Below are positions 43,672 through 55,131 of a stretch of 64,000 bases of DNA, piece by piece. The notes beneath the pieces are model-generated. The model saw only the letters and a list, made by a program, of their open reading frames with translations, made no database searches and was not told the DNA's origin. This DNA comes from Rhipicephalus microplus (lineage: Eukaryota > Arthropoda > Arachnida > Ixodida > Ixodidae). A program made the position numbers and the translations under genes. Location of the stretch: positions 190,496,491 through 190,560,490 of the forward strand of contig NC_134702.1 in assembly GCF_043290135.1 (NCBI RefSeq), read 5' to 3'. Position 1 is the first letter of the stretch; each line of letters begins with the position of its first letter.

Positions 43672-46193
43672 TAGTAGCCACATGATCAAGTAGAGGGAGT
43701 GGCATTTAACGTCTTAGAAATGGGCTTGCGAATCTCGCCAGCAATCACTCGTGTCTTTCAATGAACTGCATTCCCACTTTAGAGTTCTTAGAACGAGTAT
43801 GAATAGCACCGGCAGTGAACAATGCTACTAGCTTCAAAGTAAAGCCCCGAGTAGGGGGGGGGGCATCTTAGCACCTTTGTGTAAGAAGGAGTTCACGATG
43901 TAAAGCACAAGTGAAGAAAGGGAAGTAGCAGGACAGGAAAGCGTGCAGCTTACATATGCCGCAGGGACGTCTAACATTACGCCCAACATTGTGCTGCATC
44001 ACAAATAATGATGTGCAGCTGTGCTTTGTTAGCAATGTTTCATGAATGCAGACAGATCTTCAGAAACACTGAAAGTAAATGGTTTAGTGAAACAGAAGCT
44101 GCTCTCACGTGGAGTTTTGATGCTTTTGTCTTTTTTTCCTGTTTTTCCTCAGTATGCTTTAAGCTCTGATGGAATATAGCATGCTTTAGGCTCTGATGGA
44201 AATAAACTCTGATGGTGGATAATAGAGTAATGAGTGTAAGAGAGACTTGATGTTCAAAAATGAAATGTCGTAAAATCCAGGTATTTGGTGAGCAACATTT
44301 CACCTCGTGCAAAGTCTCAAAAGGTATGACAGTATATTGAAGAATAGGCATGGTACCTGATTTAGCCATGTTTTGTTGGGAGTTTGCAGTATACCACGAT
44401 ATTCAAGAGAAGGCCGCTGCGAAGCCAATGATACAGCGTCTTCATGGAGAGAAAGTACAAAGCTTTTTCAATATTATAAGGCAAACTGTAGATCAAAAGA
44501 CCGAGCTTGTCTTGTGCTAAAAATTCGGGAAATTTCACTTAAGGCAAATGCATGAAATTTGGTCAAGTTTCTTTTGATGCTTTAAATTTAGAATGTCAAA
44601 TTCGAAAGAGTGAGCACCACTCATTAAGCTAACTACCAATGAAAAAATTGGTGTTCAACTGTTGCACTTCTTGAATTACACAGGTGGTGCAGCAATTAAA
44701 GCAGTTCACTGACAATAGCATAATTATGGGATGGTAGAATATCAGTAGTCAACACGTGGCATGAATGCTGAGTGGCAGTATTTATTTTGCCTTGGGAGTG
44801 AATTATGTAGGGAGATAGAAAGCATGTCTATAAACACTTTCGCTTGAATAAAAAGATTTTTTTCTCTGCATATAAAGGACATATGCCAAATTAACATCAA
44901 AATCAAAACTCTGCTCCTTATTGATGATAATATGTACTCGTACTTTGCGCAACAACATAGTAACAAAAACTACACACACATTTTGCCTCCTATGTGAGTG
45001 GCATCCCCAGTATGCACTGGCACCAAGTAAGCAGAGGTCACCGAATTCACTGCTTGTCTAGTAAGGTTTTAAATATTCGGTAGGGGGCCGCGGTAGTTGT
45101 ATCACGCTGACTGGTCACAACGGTTAAACCGCAGCTCGAGAAGCTTTCTCTTCCGTCACCTTTGTTACCGAGCCAGCGCCATCGCAGTATGGAAGTCGAA
45201 GTCTTGCCCCATTGTGAGGCAGTGTTGTGAGGCAAAGAAGAAAATGAGAAGCAGAATTTATTGTTTGCCGCCAAGGCAGCTGATAAGGAGTGACAGGGAG
45301 GAATACTACACTGCGAGTGCCATCTTTTTAGTAAGCTTCATGTTATATGGCAATTTCAAACTACTAAAATTTTTTTCTTGTATCATTTATATTTACTCCA
45401 CGAACTCTGCCCCTCTAAAAATAGCTAAGTAGACGTAGCTATTTTTGAGCTGAATAACTGAAATAAGACCGTAAATAAGCTTGAAATGTTTATTCTTTTA
45501 CAATCTATTATGAGTAAGAAGCCTATGATTAAGCGCAAAATAGAACTTCACAAATATTATGTCTGCACTATTTAGGTTTCCTCACTGTTGTGCTTTCTCA
45601 CTGCTGGATTGTTACATAGCCTTCTGTCAGTTCTGGCACAGCTTTCCTAAGATCGATCGTTTAAAAGCACAATGAAAAATATATATACCGCGTTAATTTG
45701 AACCTAGCCCGATAGTTTGTTCCAAATTTAATTATCAAACTACAGGATCGGCTTAGACTCAAAAATATTGTAAACGCGTCTTTTTTTTTTGAAAAAAGTG
45801 ATGAACAACTAGCGCCACTGAGACGGTATTAGAGCGGTTAGTAGCCGAGCCAATACTTGGTCTATAAAAACTCATGGGGCCTCTATTTTGATCTTTTCGG
45901 CGAGCTTCGAGGAGAACCGTTTGTCATCTCGAGTCCCGCTTCAAGTGATGTGTGTGGCTTAGCTCAGTGGCGCCAAACAGGCCGTGTCAATTTAGTGCCA
46001 CTTATATATTAAAAGTTGTACTAGCTGCGTAGTCGTCATCCAACATTCAAGCCGGGTGAAACCTTGGAGTGGATGAAAAAAAAAATTGGTGGACCCTAAA
46101 GCTCCGCCCTAAAGAGTTTAACGCAATAGCAAAATTAGGCCTCTAGTGCGCCCTCCAACTTCCAAGTGAATACTTATTAATATTTTTGTTACG
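43672..46193. other. Unassigned stretch
   Basis: No recognised gene. A G run of ten lies at 43854-43863. Frames are short, the largest being 111 codons at 45097-45432, without motif. Confidence 0.5.
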
Positions 46194-46194
46194 T

Positions 46195-46226
<32 letters not shown>

Positions 46227-46281
46227 ACACACACCCACCCACGTGCGTGCGTGCACACACACGCACACGCACACGCACACA
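46195..46281. repeat. (CA)n microsatellite with GC interruptions
   Basis: About 85 bp of CA dinucleotides, with CACCCACC and GTGCGTGC interruptions. Cys/Val-rich frames through it are artefacts. Confidence 0.95.
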
Positions 46282-49200
46282 GTAGATCGTACCAGCGCGT
46301 GCGCGAGTGGTACATACAGGTTTTTATTCTAAAGCAAGAGTCGCCTGGGCTCCGAGATACACGCCGCGCACTCGCCATTTAACCGGCCATAAAGAGTCTC
46401 ACGATGCGTCACAGATAGCAGCAGCACCTTATCTAGCGTTTGCTGTTTGCTTGATCAAAGCCTCTGGAAAGGCCTGATGTATTTTCTGCTAGATGGCCAT
46501 AGTTGTTCATTTTTAGAGCTGTTTGAAAGTTCCTCTGTGTTTTTAGCAGCGATGGCTGCACTACCCCGACCTTTCTTGGCGTAGTTTGAGGCTTCCCAAA
46601 TGCGCCTACAAATCACCGAATAGGCTAGTTTCCGTCGTGACACCTAACGGACAAAACGCGTTGAAGAGGCCCTGAAGCACTTTTTCAAGTAAGAATGGAA
46701 TGAATTCACTAGAAGAGCCTGATGCCTCACGAATGAAACGCTGGAAGACTTTTAAGAATCCGTCTAGTGCGAATGTAGTTACAAAGGTTTGTCGCATGCT
46801 GCAAGTTCAATATGTCTTCTTTCATCCCGATGGAAGCGCAGGAAGCTAAGCAGGGAGGGGTGACAATGGAAAAAAAACTAGCACGCCTCGTGACCTTGAG
46901 CACGTTTTTTTTTCGAATGCGCAGTTTTTTAGTGCGACCACGTGCACAGGCGTGAACGCGGTCGCACTTGTGGCGATCTTTGTAACTAGCTTTTCCGCTC
47001 ACTAACGCACAGACAATTTTCCGCTCTAAACCAACGGGGCCGACGCCAACGGCTGGATTTCTGCGATACGAGCTTTCAAACGCTAGCGTGTTAAAATGTG
47101 CCTCGTCGGGACTCTCACTGCGCGCTCTTATAAGAACTGCGGCGTATCCAGTGCGCTTGATGGCACTAAGGACTGCGCACTGTTTGAAGACAGCGACTAA
47201 GAAGTCAGCGACGAGGGAAGCAGCGACTGCGAGCCTGAATGAGAAGTTTAGTCTGAGTATAGACTATGCGCCTGACGACAACGATTCCAGTGATAAATGA
47301 ACCGAGGACTCCTTGTTCCTATACTTCTTGTTGCCATGATAAGACCCAGTGATTCACAGCGTTCCCGAGTTTGTCGTCCCATTTGAAGCGTTTTCCTATA
47401 TGATCTTTATCATGGGCATAAAAATCGTAGGTACTGAATCATGGCCAATTTAACACCTGACGCTGTCAGAAATCTGACAATGCAGCGCTATTTTTTATTC
47501 TTTAGACTTTGCGATATGAGCACCATCCTGCCGTCTCAAGCACTGCCGCATCAATTGGACGGCGTTCTTTATAAGAGCCTCTGCTATTCTATACGCATGC
47601 GAGCATCCTCAATGATCTCATCTCTGGCAGATACTCCAATCCCATCTTTTATTTTAGGTGTCTTGCTACGTTCTCAGATAGCAGCATAGGCATCTATGTC
47701 AATGGTCATGTTATTACCCTTCATACCTTTTTATTTGAATACCTCTTGTAGCAGACACATCTAGTCAACCAATTCTATGAATTTTTTAGAGAAGTGTTCT
47801 CATTTCAATCATTTTTCTTGCTTGATAATCTACTAGTACGGGTCTAACCACATTCTCTTCATAATGCAGGCCCTCATTGCCAACTGATTGCCTCGCATCA
47901 TTGCTTGTTCCACGGTCGTCACAGCCATCACCCTACAATTGCTGTTTGCCGACATCGTCGACAATGTACCAATCTTGGACGTACCTTGACATGGCAAGCT
48001 TGTTCACTCAAGTATAACCACATTGGCAAAGTCTTGACTAAAGAGTGGCAACTTCAATATGCTGCTCAGTTCGTATATGTGGACTTCACTGGGCAGGTAA
48101 ACCGTTGTGGTGGTATAGCTGTTAGTTGCCTCTGTAATGGCGAAGCAGGTTGGCGTAAATTTGTCGTTCCACTCTAAAAGATTGCATTTTCCTGTGTCTT
48201 CTAATGTTCCTGTGACCGCAAGTATTATTGTATGTATATACCTAGTTGACATTTATAGTGTTATATATTCTTGTGAGAAAGTCTACCCACTCATAAAACT
48301 CGTCAATAATGCTTTTGAAAAATCAACTTCTTCCCGAAAAGTTTCCGCCAACCAGTGAAAGTACTTTGCCACGTTTCCAAAGATGTGCATAACCACTTGC
48401 TACAAAGTATCAAGTTGCAAGCTGCATTCGCTGCAGATCCAAAAGAGTTAAAACGCTACTATCAGTGGCACACAAAATACTAGAAGAGCTCAAATGAAAA
48501 AAATACTAGAGAATTATGCAGATTACCTCAAAACAATCTAAAGATAACTTGAGCTCACCTCTAGGTACAAAGTATTATTATCTAGACTGAATGAAGAAAA
48601 ATATTTGTGCCCAGACAGTTTAGTCATTTATGGTCCAATGGACAAAAGGACTGCAACTTGGTAAAGAACTGAACAGATAATAGTTGCATGCCTTGTGTGT
48701 TTGTTTCATGATCAATATTTCTCGCTTGGTTTTGGCTGGAAGGTCACTATGCTGTGCGAATAAAACTGAGCAGTTGCTCCACTGATCGTGTTTCGCTTTT
48801 TCTGACTGGGTGTAGGCTACCTTGAATATTCAAAGGCTATTTTTTATGTATTCAGGGGCCAAATTTAATTACCGCTTTCACTGAATGCTTGTCAGCCAAT
48901 AATCATAAACTTCAGTTGCTTTTAAACTGATGAGAAGCTTCTTTTCATGTGCAACGTGTTTTGTAACACAGATATCGGCAGGTTTTTCTGTTTTGGTAAA
49001 AACAAGTTCTTGTTGTGAACCTTTTAAGCTCTTTGTCAAAACAAGGTGTACCTGAGTGGGTTGTTTCAGTTTTTCAACGCTGCTACATTGTCTCTGTTCA
49101 TAAAATCGTGACATAGACAGTCAACAGCAGTGGCAAACGTCATCGTATACAACGCATGCATAACTGCTAGAAAATTATCGACAAGGCGATGGCTGTCTAT

Positions 49201-50001
49201 AGTATTCGTGTCCCCCTGTGTATTTGACACAAAGTTTCGGCAGCGTCTTCTACTTTGCCTATGCACCTTCCCACTGATATTGTAAATACTGCAAATAACA
49301 AAATTTTCGTCAAATGTTTCTAAGATTGCATAAACAAGATGTGTTTTCATGTTGCACAAGTATTTGTTTTTTACCCAGGAGTTGACATAGTATGAAATGA
49401 ACTTGCAGCGTGCCTTGTTCATAATTATTACTGAATGCTTAAAATGTGTTTTGTAACACTACTATTCATGTCTTGCTCTGTTAAAATGACAAATAAATAA
49501 AGAGTATGTATATTTTGTAAATAGATGTCTTTTTTTCTTTCACATGACATTTCAGGCACTTTGGCGTGTTCTTTTCTGGCTAAGCTGTGAGACTACATGT
49601 CCTTATGGTTGCTGCATTTCTGCACATAAAAATAATGCACCCTCAACAAATGTTCACTTATATTAGTCATTGCTTACACAGAGCGAAACCATAATTTTCA
49701 GTGCTCTAACAAAAATGCAGTATATATATCACATGTGTTGGAATCTTTGGGTAGTCTGCTCTGGTTCTTATGGACATGCACAAGTGTGTTCTGACATTTT
49801 TATAGCTTGGCTGCTCTAAAAACACTTTTTACGCATTTACGAATGCGTTCAGTAAGAGCTGTTAGGAAACAGTTTTTGTGCATGGACAATAATTTTCAAA
49901 TTTTTCTCACTATACCAGAGCGTTCTTCCTGACCAAAAGCTTTGGGGTGGTTCTAGTAATAAGCCAAAATACAGAAGAATGGCTTTTTGGCCCTGTAGCT
50001 T
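46282..50001. other. Unassigned stretch
   Basis: No domain recognised. Frames at 47088-47300 (70 codons, plus), 47905-48177 (90, plus) and 49066-49422 (118, minus; repeated Cys/His but no clear motif) could be worn mobile-element or host exon pieces; nothing decides. Confidence 0.45.
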
Positions 50002-50192
50002 AAATTCCGTTGTAGTAAGGGTTGCAGCGCAAGCACGAAAGTGCTGGAAGAAAGGCAAACAGAAGGCGACAAATAGAAGGCAAAGAGAACAACACGTGTT
50101 GTCTTCTTTGCCTTCCCCTCTTCGCCTTCTGTTTGCCTTTCTTCCAGCACTTTTGCGCTTTCACTGCAACCCTTATTACAATTGAAGTCAAT
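50002..50192. mobile_element. Foldback (MITE-like) palindromic repeat
   Basis: About 190 bp folding back on itself. The left arm contains GTAAGGGTTGCAGCGCAAGC, then GTGCTGGAAGAAAGGCAAAC and AGAAGGCGA. The right arm carries their complements with a few changes, meeting near AACAACACGTGTTGTC at 50090-50105. No transposase. It resembles a non-autonomous foldback or MITE element; family not identified. Confidence 0.75.
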
Positions 50193-50533
50193 ATGCCCTT
50201 CAATATTAACGCACGCACAGTAGTAGATATGTTCCGCGCACGTCGCATGAAAGTAAACCCGTCACACAGCAATGTTGACATCACGTTGCTAGTATTTTGC
50301 GATAACATTGCCATGATGGTGAAAATGTGATCCTGGACGTTGCTATATTATCCTGAATGTTAGGAGCAACGTTGTCATGTCATCAAAAAACAAGACAATG
50401 AGCGCTTTTAGGCAACCTCGCTCTATGACATCTGGGCGCTTTCATTCAACGTTGCGAGAACATTTTGCATTACTTGAGTTTTTGTTTTCGTGCTTCTCGA
50501 TGACACCATGTTTTGTGGCACCAAGATATATAT
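50193..50533. other. Unassigned stretch before element D
   Basis: No feature recognised. Ends in a short AT repeat (GATATATATGTAT) that is the left part of element D's target. Confidence 0.5.
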
Positions 50534-50537
50534 GTAT
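50534..50537. repeat. Target site duplication of element D, left (GTAT)
   Basis: GTAT precedes the left LTR; GTAT also follows the right LTR at 54729-54732. The target is at the edge of a (TA)n tract, so the exact length is a little ambiguous. Confidence 0.75.
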
Positions 50538-50666
50538 TGTAATGATGACAAAGCGGCGATCGTGCTCGGCGCATACGTGGCGGGACGGAGAAGACGAGGA
50601 AGAGAAAGCAGAATAAGAACAGCCGGCCTGCAGAAAAGGCGTTGTCTCTTATTTCTCGTCTCTACA
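50538..50666 (+). repeat. Element D 5' LTR (129 bp)
   Basis: TGTAATGATGAC...TCTCTACA. Among the shortest LTRs expected for this superfamily. No clear TATA box. Confidence 0.95.
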
Positions 50667-53600
50667 ATGGCGCAGTCGCGAACTACTGACCCCGATATCC
50701 CTGCGTCCACTACACTTCGAAGTGGACGAGTGCTCTCGAACTCCCCACCGATCACGGACGGCGTCCAAGCCTCCACGGCGGCACCGCATCATGACTGCAG
50801 CGAGGCCATTTCTCGAGGCTTCTCTCTGTTCGCCCAAGAGCTCAAGACATCCGGGTTTGGCTGCGCCTCTTTTGGATCGTTCAACGAGAACGAAATTCCA
50901 TATTTTCAAGGATTCAAGGATGACCCTACCAACTGGGTAAGCGTGATAAACTCGGTTGCCCTTAAATACTCGTGGAGCGACACGATTAAGAAGTCGGTCG
51001 CTGAAGGACGTTTGCGAGGATCTGCCCAAGCGTGGCATCGTTTCCAAGGCAGTACATACGCTACATGGCAAACATGGAGCGCGGCCCTGATGTCCGCGTT
51101 TGCGCCGCTTCCGAGCGCTTACGACGACCGTTTCATGACCATGCGGTCACGCCGGCAAGGTGCAACCGAGGACGTCGCGACTTACATCTACGACAAGCTG
51201 GACCTTTTACAAGCTTGCGATATACAGTGGACCTCCTCCGCAGCCAGGCAGTACATCATCGACGGGATCCATGACTCGACGCACGCAGCCGTCTTGTCCG
51301 CCTACAACCACCCAGTCCACATCTCCACTTTCGTACGCCAGGCAATGGAGTTGCAGGACACGTCTCATCGCCGGGCGGCTGCAGTTGGCCCAAAGGAGTC
51401 AGCTTCACCGAGACGCGGATGCTATACGTGTGGCCGCATCGGGCATGGGTATAAAAGCTGCCCACAGAGCCAACCTCAAGCGATGCAATATCAATCACGC
51501 CCACTTCCAACCCTCAAGGTCCGCGTCGACGGCATCGGAGAACTGACAGCTCTCGTTGATACCGGAGCTCAACGTACGGCGTTGCTTCGCCGCCACGCCT
51601 CCGAACCTCTCCAGCCTTGGACTGAGCCACCACTGCGGGGTCTCGGTGGCGACGTACTACCGGTCGGTGCCCTAAACCTGCAACTCAACACCGAGGCCGG
51701 CAGCAAGTTTTTGTCCTCGGTGCCCGTCTTCGACGACCTGCCCACAGACATGGTTTTAGGGGCCGACTACCTGCTCTCCGGGGAAGTGCGCCTCACGGTG
51801 GAAGGAAATACCGTCAACCTCCATCCTGTGGCTCCAAGTGTGCCTCCGGCGCAATCCCAAGGTGAGCTGACGACGCCACTTACACTTCCCGCAATACTCG
51901 AGAGGCACGCATCGCTCTTCGCTGATACTACTAATCAGCTTCCCGGAACTAGCGTGCTAGTGCACCATATTACTACCGACAATCATCCGCCGGTGTCCAT
52001 ACCGTTACGTAGATATGCCGAACGAGAGCGGATATTAATTGACCAGCAGGTGCAAGAAATGCTTGCCGCCAGCATAATCAGGCCATCTTCTAGCCCGTGG
52101 GCAGCACCTGTTGTCCTAGTCCGTAAAAAGGACGGCAATCTCCGATTCTGTGTTGACTACCGAGAGCTGAACAAGCACACCATACCAGACTCGTACCCGC
52201 TGCCACGCATTGACGACGCTATTGACGCCGTACGAAAAGCGAGGTTCTTTTCGTCGCTAGATTTAAAAGCAGGGTATTGGCAGATCAACGTGGCTGAAGA
52301 AGATAAGTTTAAGACGGCCTTCCGAACACCATCTGGCTTGTACGAGTTTAATCGGATGCCGTTCGGTCTGCGAACTGCTCCAAGCACCTTTCAGCGTGCC
52401 ATGAACACAGTGTTAGGCACACTGATAGACCGTGCCTGCGTCGTGTACCTCGATGACGTTCTAGTCATCGGGGAAACAGAAAAACAACATCTACAAAATC
52501 TCGACACGGTTCTGCAGAGGCTACACAACACCGGCTTTCGACTTAACCGCGAGAAGTGCCAGTTTGGGTTGACGACAATATCTTATCTTGGTTATCAGAT
52601 ATCTCATAATGGCGTACGACCCTTGCCTGAACGCATAGACGCCGTTGCCAAATACCCTGCACCAACATCTATAAAACAGCTCCAGGTATTCCTAGGAATG
52701 GCGTCATACTTGCGCAAGTTTGTACCGAGCTTTGCGTCAACTGCTGCTCCACTCACGGACTTACTGAAGAAAAACGCCCAATTTCAGTGGGGTCCTTTGC
52801 AGGATAACGCCTTCCAAACCCTCAAACACCAGCTTACACATAGCCCGGTGCTCTGCCACTTTAATGAAGATTGGATGACAGAAGTCCATACTGATGCGAG
52901 TCAGATTGGCCTAGGGGCGGTTTTACTTCAACGTGACTCGAGTGGGCGTGGGCACGTCATCTGCTACGCCAGTCGTAAACTATCGGACGCAGAACGGCAT
53001 TATCATTCGAATGAACTGGAGTGTTTGGCTGTAGTATGGAGTGTGGATGAAAAGTTCCGCCACTACTTGTTTGGCCGACACTTCACGGTAGTAACAGACA
53101 ACTCCGCGATTGCGTGGATGTTCCAGAAGCAGCACCTCAAGCACAAGTTTGCCCGATGGATTGTTCGGCTCCAAGACTATACGTACGACATCCGTCACCG
53201 TGCTGGAGCACAAAATCAGCTTGCGGACGCTTTATCGCGAAATCCGATCGAGGAATTCTCCACACAAAATCGAGAAACCTGGATCCTGTTTTCTCAACAG
53301 GACGTGACCAAGGCTCAGCAAGCCGATGAAAGACTCGCATCCGTTATAGACTCCATTGGCGATGCGGGACGCAATGCCAAGTTTGTCTTACGTAATGGAA
53401 CGCTGTATCGGCGTCACTGGGCCGATAAAAGCACCGAGTGTCATCTCCTGGTCATTCCTGACACCTTAAGATCGAGCGTACTACGCGCCATCCATGACAC
53501 TCCCGAGGGAGGCCATGTTGGCTACAGAGCCACCTTACGCAAGGCACAAGAACGTTTTTGGTGGCCGAAAATGGATAAAAGCGTGCGTTCATACGTTGCC

Positions 53601-54548
53601 AGTTGCGAGATTTGTCAGCAACACAAACGACGTCCTGGAGCTCGACATGGACTTCTTACGCCGATCAAGCCTCCAGAGACAGTTTTCCACACGTTGGGCA
53701 TAGATCACATCGGGCCTCTTCCAATGACGACAGCGGGCAATCGTTACATTATACTCGCTGTGGACTACTTGTCCAAGTTCGTAGAGGTCGCGGCCGTGCC
53801 TTCGCTTGCTGCTAGCCATGTCATCCGATTCCTGAAAGATCGCTTCGAATGGCGACACGGTCTTCCTAACAAGTTGATCTCCGACCGGTCGACCACCTTT
53901 CGCAGTCGCGAGCTCCGCACTTACCTACAACAAGCTGGAGTGGACCATCACTTCGCGTCGGCATACCATCCACAGGCGAACGGACTGACCGAAAGGTCGA
54001 ACCAGACTATCCAGGCTAGACTCGCACCGTACTGTAAGAATCACAAACGAGGTGAGGCCGACTGGGATGATCATCTCCAAGCAGCTGCGTACGCAGTGAA
54101 CACGGCGGCACACAGCTCCACAGGAATTTGCCCCTACGAGATTGTCTATGGTCAGCTCCCGCAACTGAATGCTACGTTCGGTTTGGACACTCCCGTTAAA
54201 GTAGGGCGTTCCGCTGCACGCCAGACACTTTGTCGCGATATCCGTGTGGAGGCGCGTAGGAGGATTGTGCATGCTCAACAGGCACAAAAGCGATACTACG
54301 ACCGACGCCACCGTCCCGCGCCGAAATACAGTGTAGGTGATGAGGTGTGGCTACAGCGAGGTGCGCCATCGTCTTCAAACAAACTGCACCCAAAGTACGA
54401 CGGCCCTTACATTATTTCTGAGCGCTTGGGAGATAACACTTGGCGAGTACGTTCCACAGCTTCTGATACGCGCAGAGACAAGAGAAAACGGAATAACTTT
54501 GCGGTGCATGTGTCGCGGATGAAGAACTGCATACGTCGGCAAACGTGA
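50667..54548 (+). CDS. Element D Gag-Pol polyprotein (1293 aa)
   Basis: Start chosen at ATG 50667 (MAQSRTTDPD), the first base after the 5' LTR; the frame is also open upstream into the LTR, but ATG initiation here fits best. Order: capsid (about residues 60-230; YFQGFKDDPTNW), CCHC knuckle CYTCGRIGHGYKSC (residue 252), protease LVDTGAQRT (Asp at 298), RT with LDLKAGYWQINV and catalytic YLDD (residue 594), RNase H starting VHTDASQIGLGAVLLQ (Asp at 743), HHCC finger (HDTPEGGHVGYRA, CEICQQHK), integrase D1013 (GIDHIGP), D1073 (ISDRSTTF), E1109 (GLTERSN), then a C terminus with GPYII and HVSRMKN. No stop or frameshift between Gag and Pol, so both are made as one chain and must be processed by the protease. 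Confidence 0.95.
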   Translation: MAQSRTTDPDIPASTTLRSGRVLSNSPPITDGVQASTAAPHHDCSEAISRGFSLFAQELKTSGFGCASFGSFNENEIPYFQGFKDDPTNWVSVINSVALKYSWSDTIKKSVAEGRLRGSAQAWHRFQGSTYATWQTWSAALMSAFAPLPSAYDDRFMTMRSRRQGATEDVATYIYDKLDLLQACDIQWTSSAARQYIIDGIHDSTHAAVLSAYNHPVHISTFVRQAMELQDTSHRRAAAVGPKESASPRRGCYTCGRIGHGYKSCPQSQPQAMQYQSRPLPTLKVRVDGIGELTALVDTGAQRTALLRRHASEPLQPWTEPPLRGLGGDVLPVGALNLQLNTEAGSKFLSSVPVFDDLPTDMVLGADYLLSGEVRLTVEGNTVNLHPVAPSVPPAQSQGELTTPLTLPAILERHASLFADTTNQLPGTSVLVHHITTDNHPPVSIPLRRYAERERILIDQQVQEMLAASIIRPSSSPWAAPVVLVRKKDGNLRFCVDYRELNKHTIPDSYPLPRIDDAIDAVRKARFFSSLDLKAGYWQINVAEEDKFKTAFRTPSGLYEFNRMPFGLRTAPSTFQRAMNTVLGTLIDRACVVYLDDVLVIGETEKQHLQNLDTVLQRLHNTGFRLNREKCQFGLTTISYLGYQISHNGVRPLPERIDAVAKYPAPTSIKQLQVFLGMASYLRKFVPSFASTAAPLTDLLKKNAQFQWGPLQDNAFQTLKHQLTHSPVLCHFNEDWMTEVHTDASQIGLGAVLLQRDSSGRGHVICYASRKLSDAERHYHSNELECLAVVWSVDEKFRHYLFGRHFTVVTDNSAIAWMFQKQHLKHKFARWIVRLQDYTYDIRHRAGAQNQLADALSRNPIEEFSTQNRETWILFSQQDVTKAQQADERLASVIDSIGDAGRNAKFVLRNGTLYRRHWADKSTECHLLVIPDTLRSSVLRAIHDTPEGGHVGYRATLRKAQERFWWPKMDKSVRSYVASCEICQQHKRRPGARHGLLTPIKPPETVFHTLGIDHIGPLPMTTAGNRYIILAVDYLSKFVEVAAVPSLAASHVIRFLKDRFEWRHGLPNKLISDRSTTFRSRELRTYLQQAGVDHHFASAYHPQANGLTERSNQTIQARLAPYCKNHKRGEADWDDHLQAAAYAVNTAAHSSTGICPYEIVYGQLPQLNATFGLDTPVKVGRSAARQTLCRDIRVEARRRIVHAQQAQKRYYDRRHRPAPKYSVGDEVWLQRGAPSSSNKLHPKYDGPYIISERLGDNTWRVRSTASDTRRDKRKRNNFAVHVSRMKNCIRRQT
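50668..50685 (+). promoter_or_regulatory. Candidate primer binding site of element D, inside the gag start
   Basis: TGGCGCAGTCGCGAAC starts one base after the LTR, exactly where minus-strand priming occurs, and it overlaps codons 1-6 of gag. The matching tRNA was not determined. Confidence 0.5.
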
Positions 54549-54599
54549 CATTGGTTTGTGTTTTTCTTACAGGAGTAGACCAGCTGCAGCGTGGCCGAG

Positions 54600-54723
54600 T
54601 GTAATGATGACAAAGCGGCGATCGTGCTCGGCGCATACGTGGCGGGACGGAGAAGACGAGGAAGAGAAAGCAGAATAAGAACAGCCGGCCTGCAGAAAAG
54701 GCGTTGTCTCTTATTTCTCGTCT

Positions 54724-54728
<5 letters not shown>
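54600..54728 (+). repeat. Element D 3' LTR (129 bp)
   Basis: Identical to the 5' LTR over all 129 positions read. Followed directly by GTAT and a (TA)n tract. Confidence 0.95.

Positions 54729-54766
<38 letters not shown>
54729..54766. repeat. (TA)n tract 1
   Basis: G followed by about 18 TA units between element D and hammerhead-like module 1. Confidence 0.95.
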
Positions 54767-54769
<3 letters not shown>

Positions 54770-54859
54770 TCAAAAAAGAAATTCTGTGGGTTCAGTGCAA
54801 ATAATATAATTAGGAATAAAGGAGCACACTTACAAAAATTTGATAATTGTTTACTCTAC

Positions 54860-54886
54860 GTTTCGGCCGTGGCACGGCCTTCGTCA

Positions 54887-54887
<1 letters not shown>
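54860..54887 (-). ncRNA. Hammerhead-ribozyme-like core, module 1
   Basis: On the minus strand: CTGACGA, A, then a perfect 6-bp stem (GGCCGT/ACGGCC) with a 3-nt loop, then GAAAC. This is the core pattern CUGANGA, stem II, GAAA. All modules here carry one extra A between CUGANGA and stem II. Stems I and III could not be set by eye. Such motifs are known from terminal repeats of Penelope-like elements and from other retroelements. Activity is inference. Confidence 0.6.

Positions 54888-54951
<64 letters not shown>
54888..54951. repeat. (TA)n tract 2
   Basis: About 32 TA units directly after module 1. Confidence 0.95.
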
Positions 54952-54955
<4 letters not shown>

Positions 54956-55061
54956 GTGAGTGGGAGTAATAATTCAATGGGCCAGTTAGTCTTCGTGAAG
55001 GTATGGGATATGGCACAACGGGAGCGTTGTCAACAAGGATAAATATATTTATTTCCCAACA

Positions 55062-55089
55062 GTTTCGGGAGGGGACCTCCCTTCATCAG
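55062..55089 (-). ncRNA. Hammerhead-ribozyme-like core, module 2, minus arm
   Basis: Minus strand: CTGATGA, A, GGGAGG, loop TCC, CCTCCC, GAAAC. Stem II is a perfect 6 bp but shares almost no bases with that of module 1. Confidence 0.55.
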
Positions 55090-55131
55090 GGGATGAGTTT
55101 AACTCATCCCCTGATGAGTATAACTCATCCC

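Larger units (their letters stand above)
50538..54728 (+). mobile_element. Element D: complete, apparently intact Ty3/gypsy retrotransposon
   Basis: A 4191-bp insertion with 129-bp LTRs that are identical by eye, a single uninterrupted gag-pol frame and a GTAT target duplication. All domains (capsid, CCHC, protease, RT, RNase H, HHCC, DD35E integrase) carry their key residues. Nothing visible would prevent function, so it may be active. No clean polypurine tract is seen before the 3' LTR (the flanking bases are CAGCGTGGCCGAG), which is odd. Confidence 0.93.

Noticed and set aside
49066..49422. SWIM-type zinc finger in a 118-codon minus frame
   Set aside because: Cys and His spacing does not fit; no second domain.
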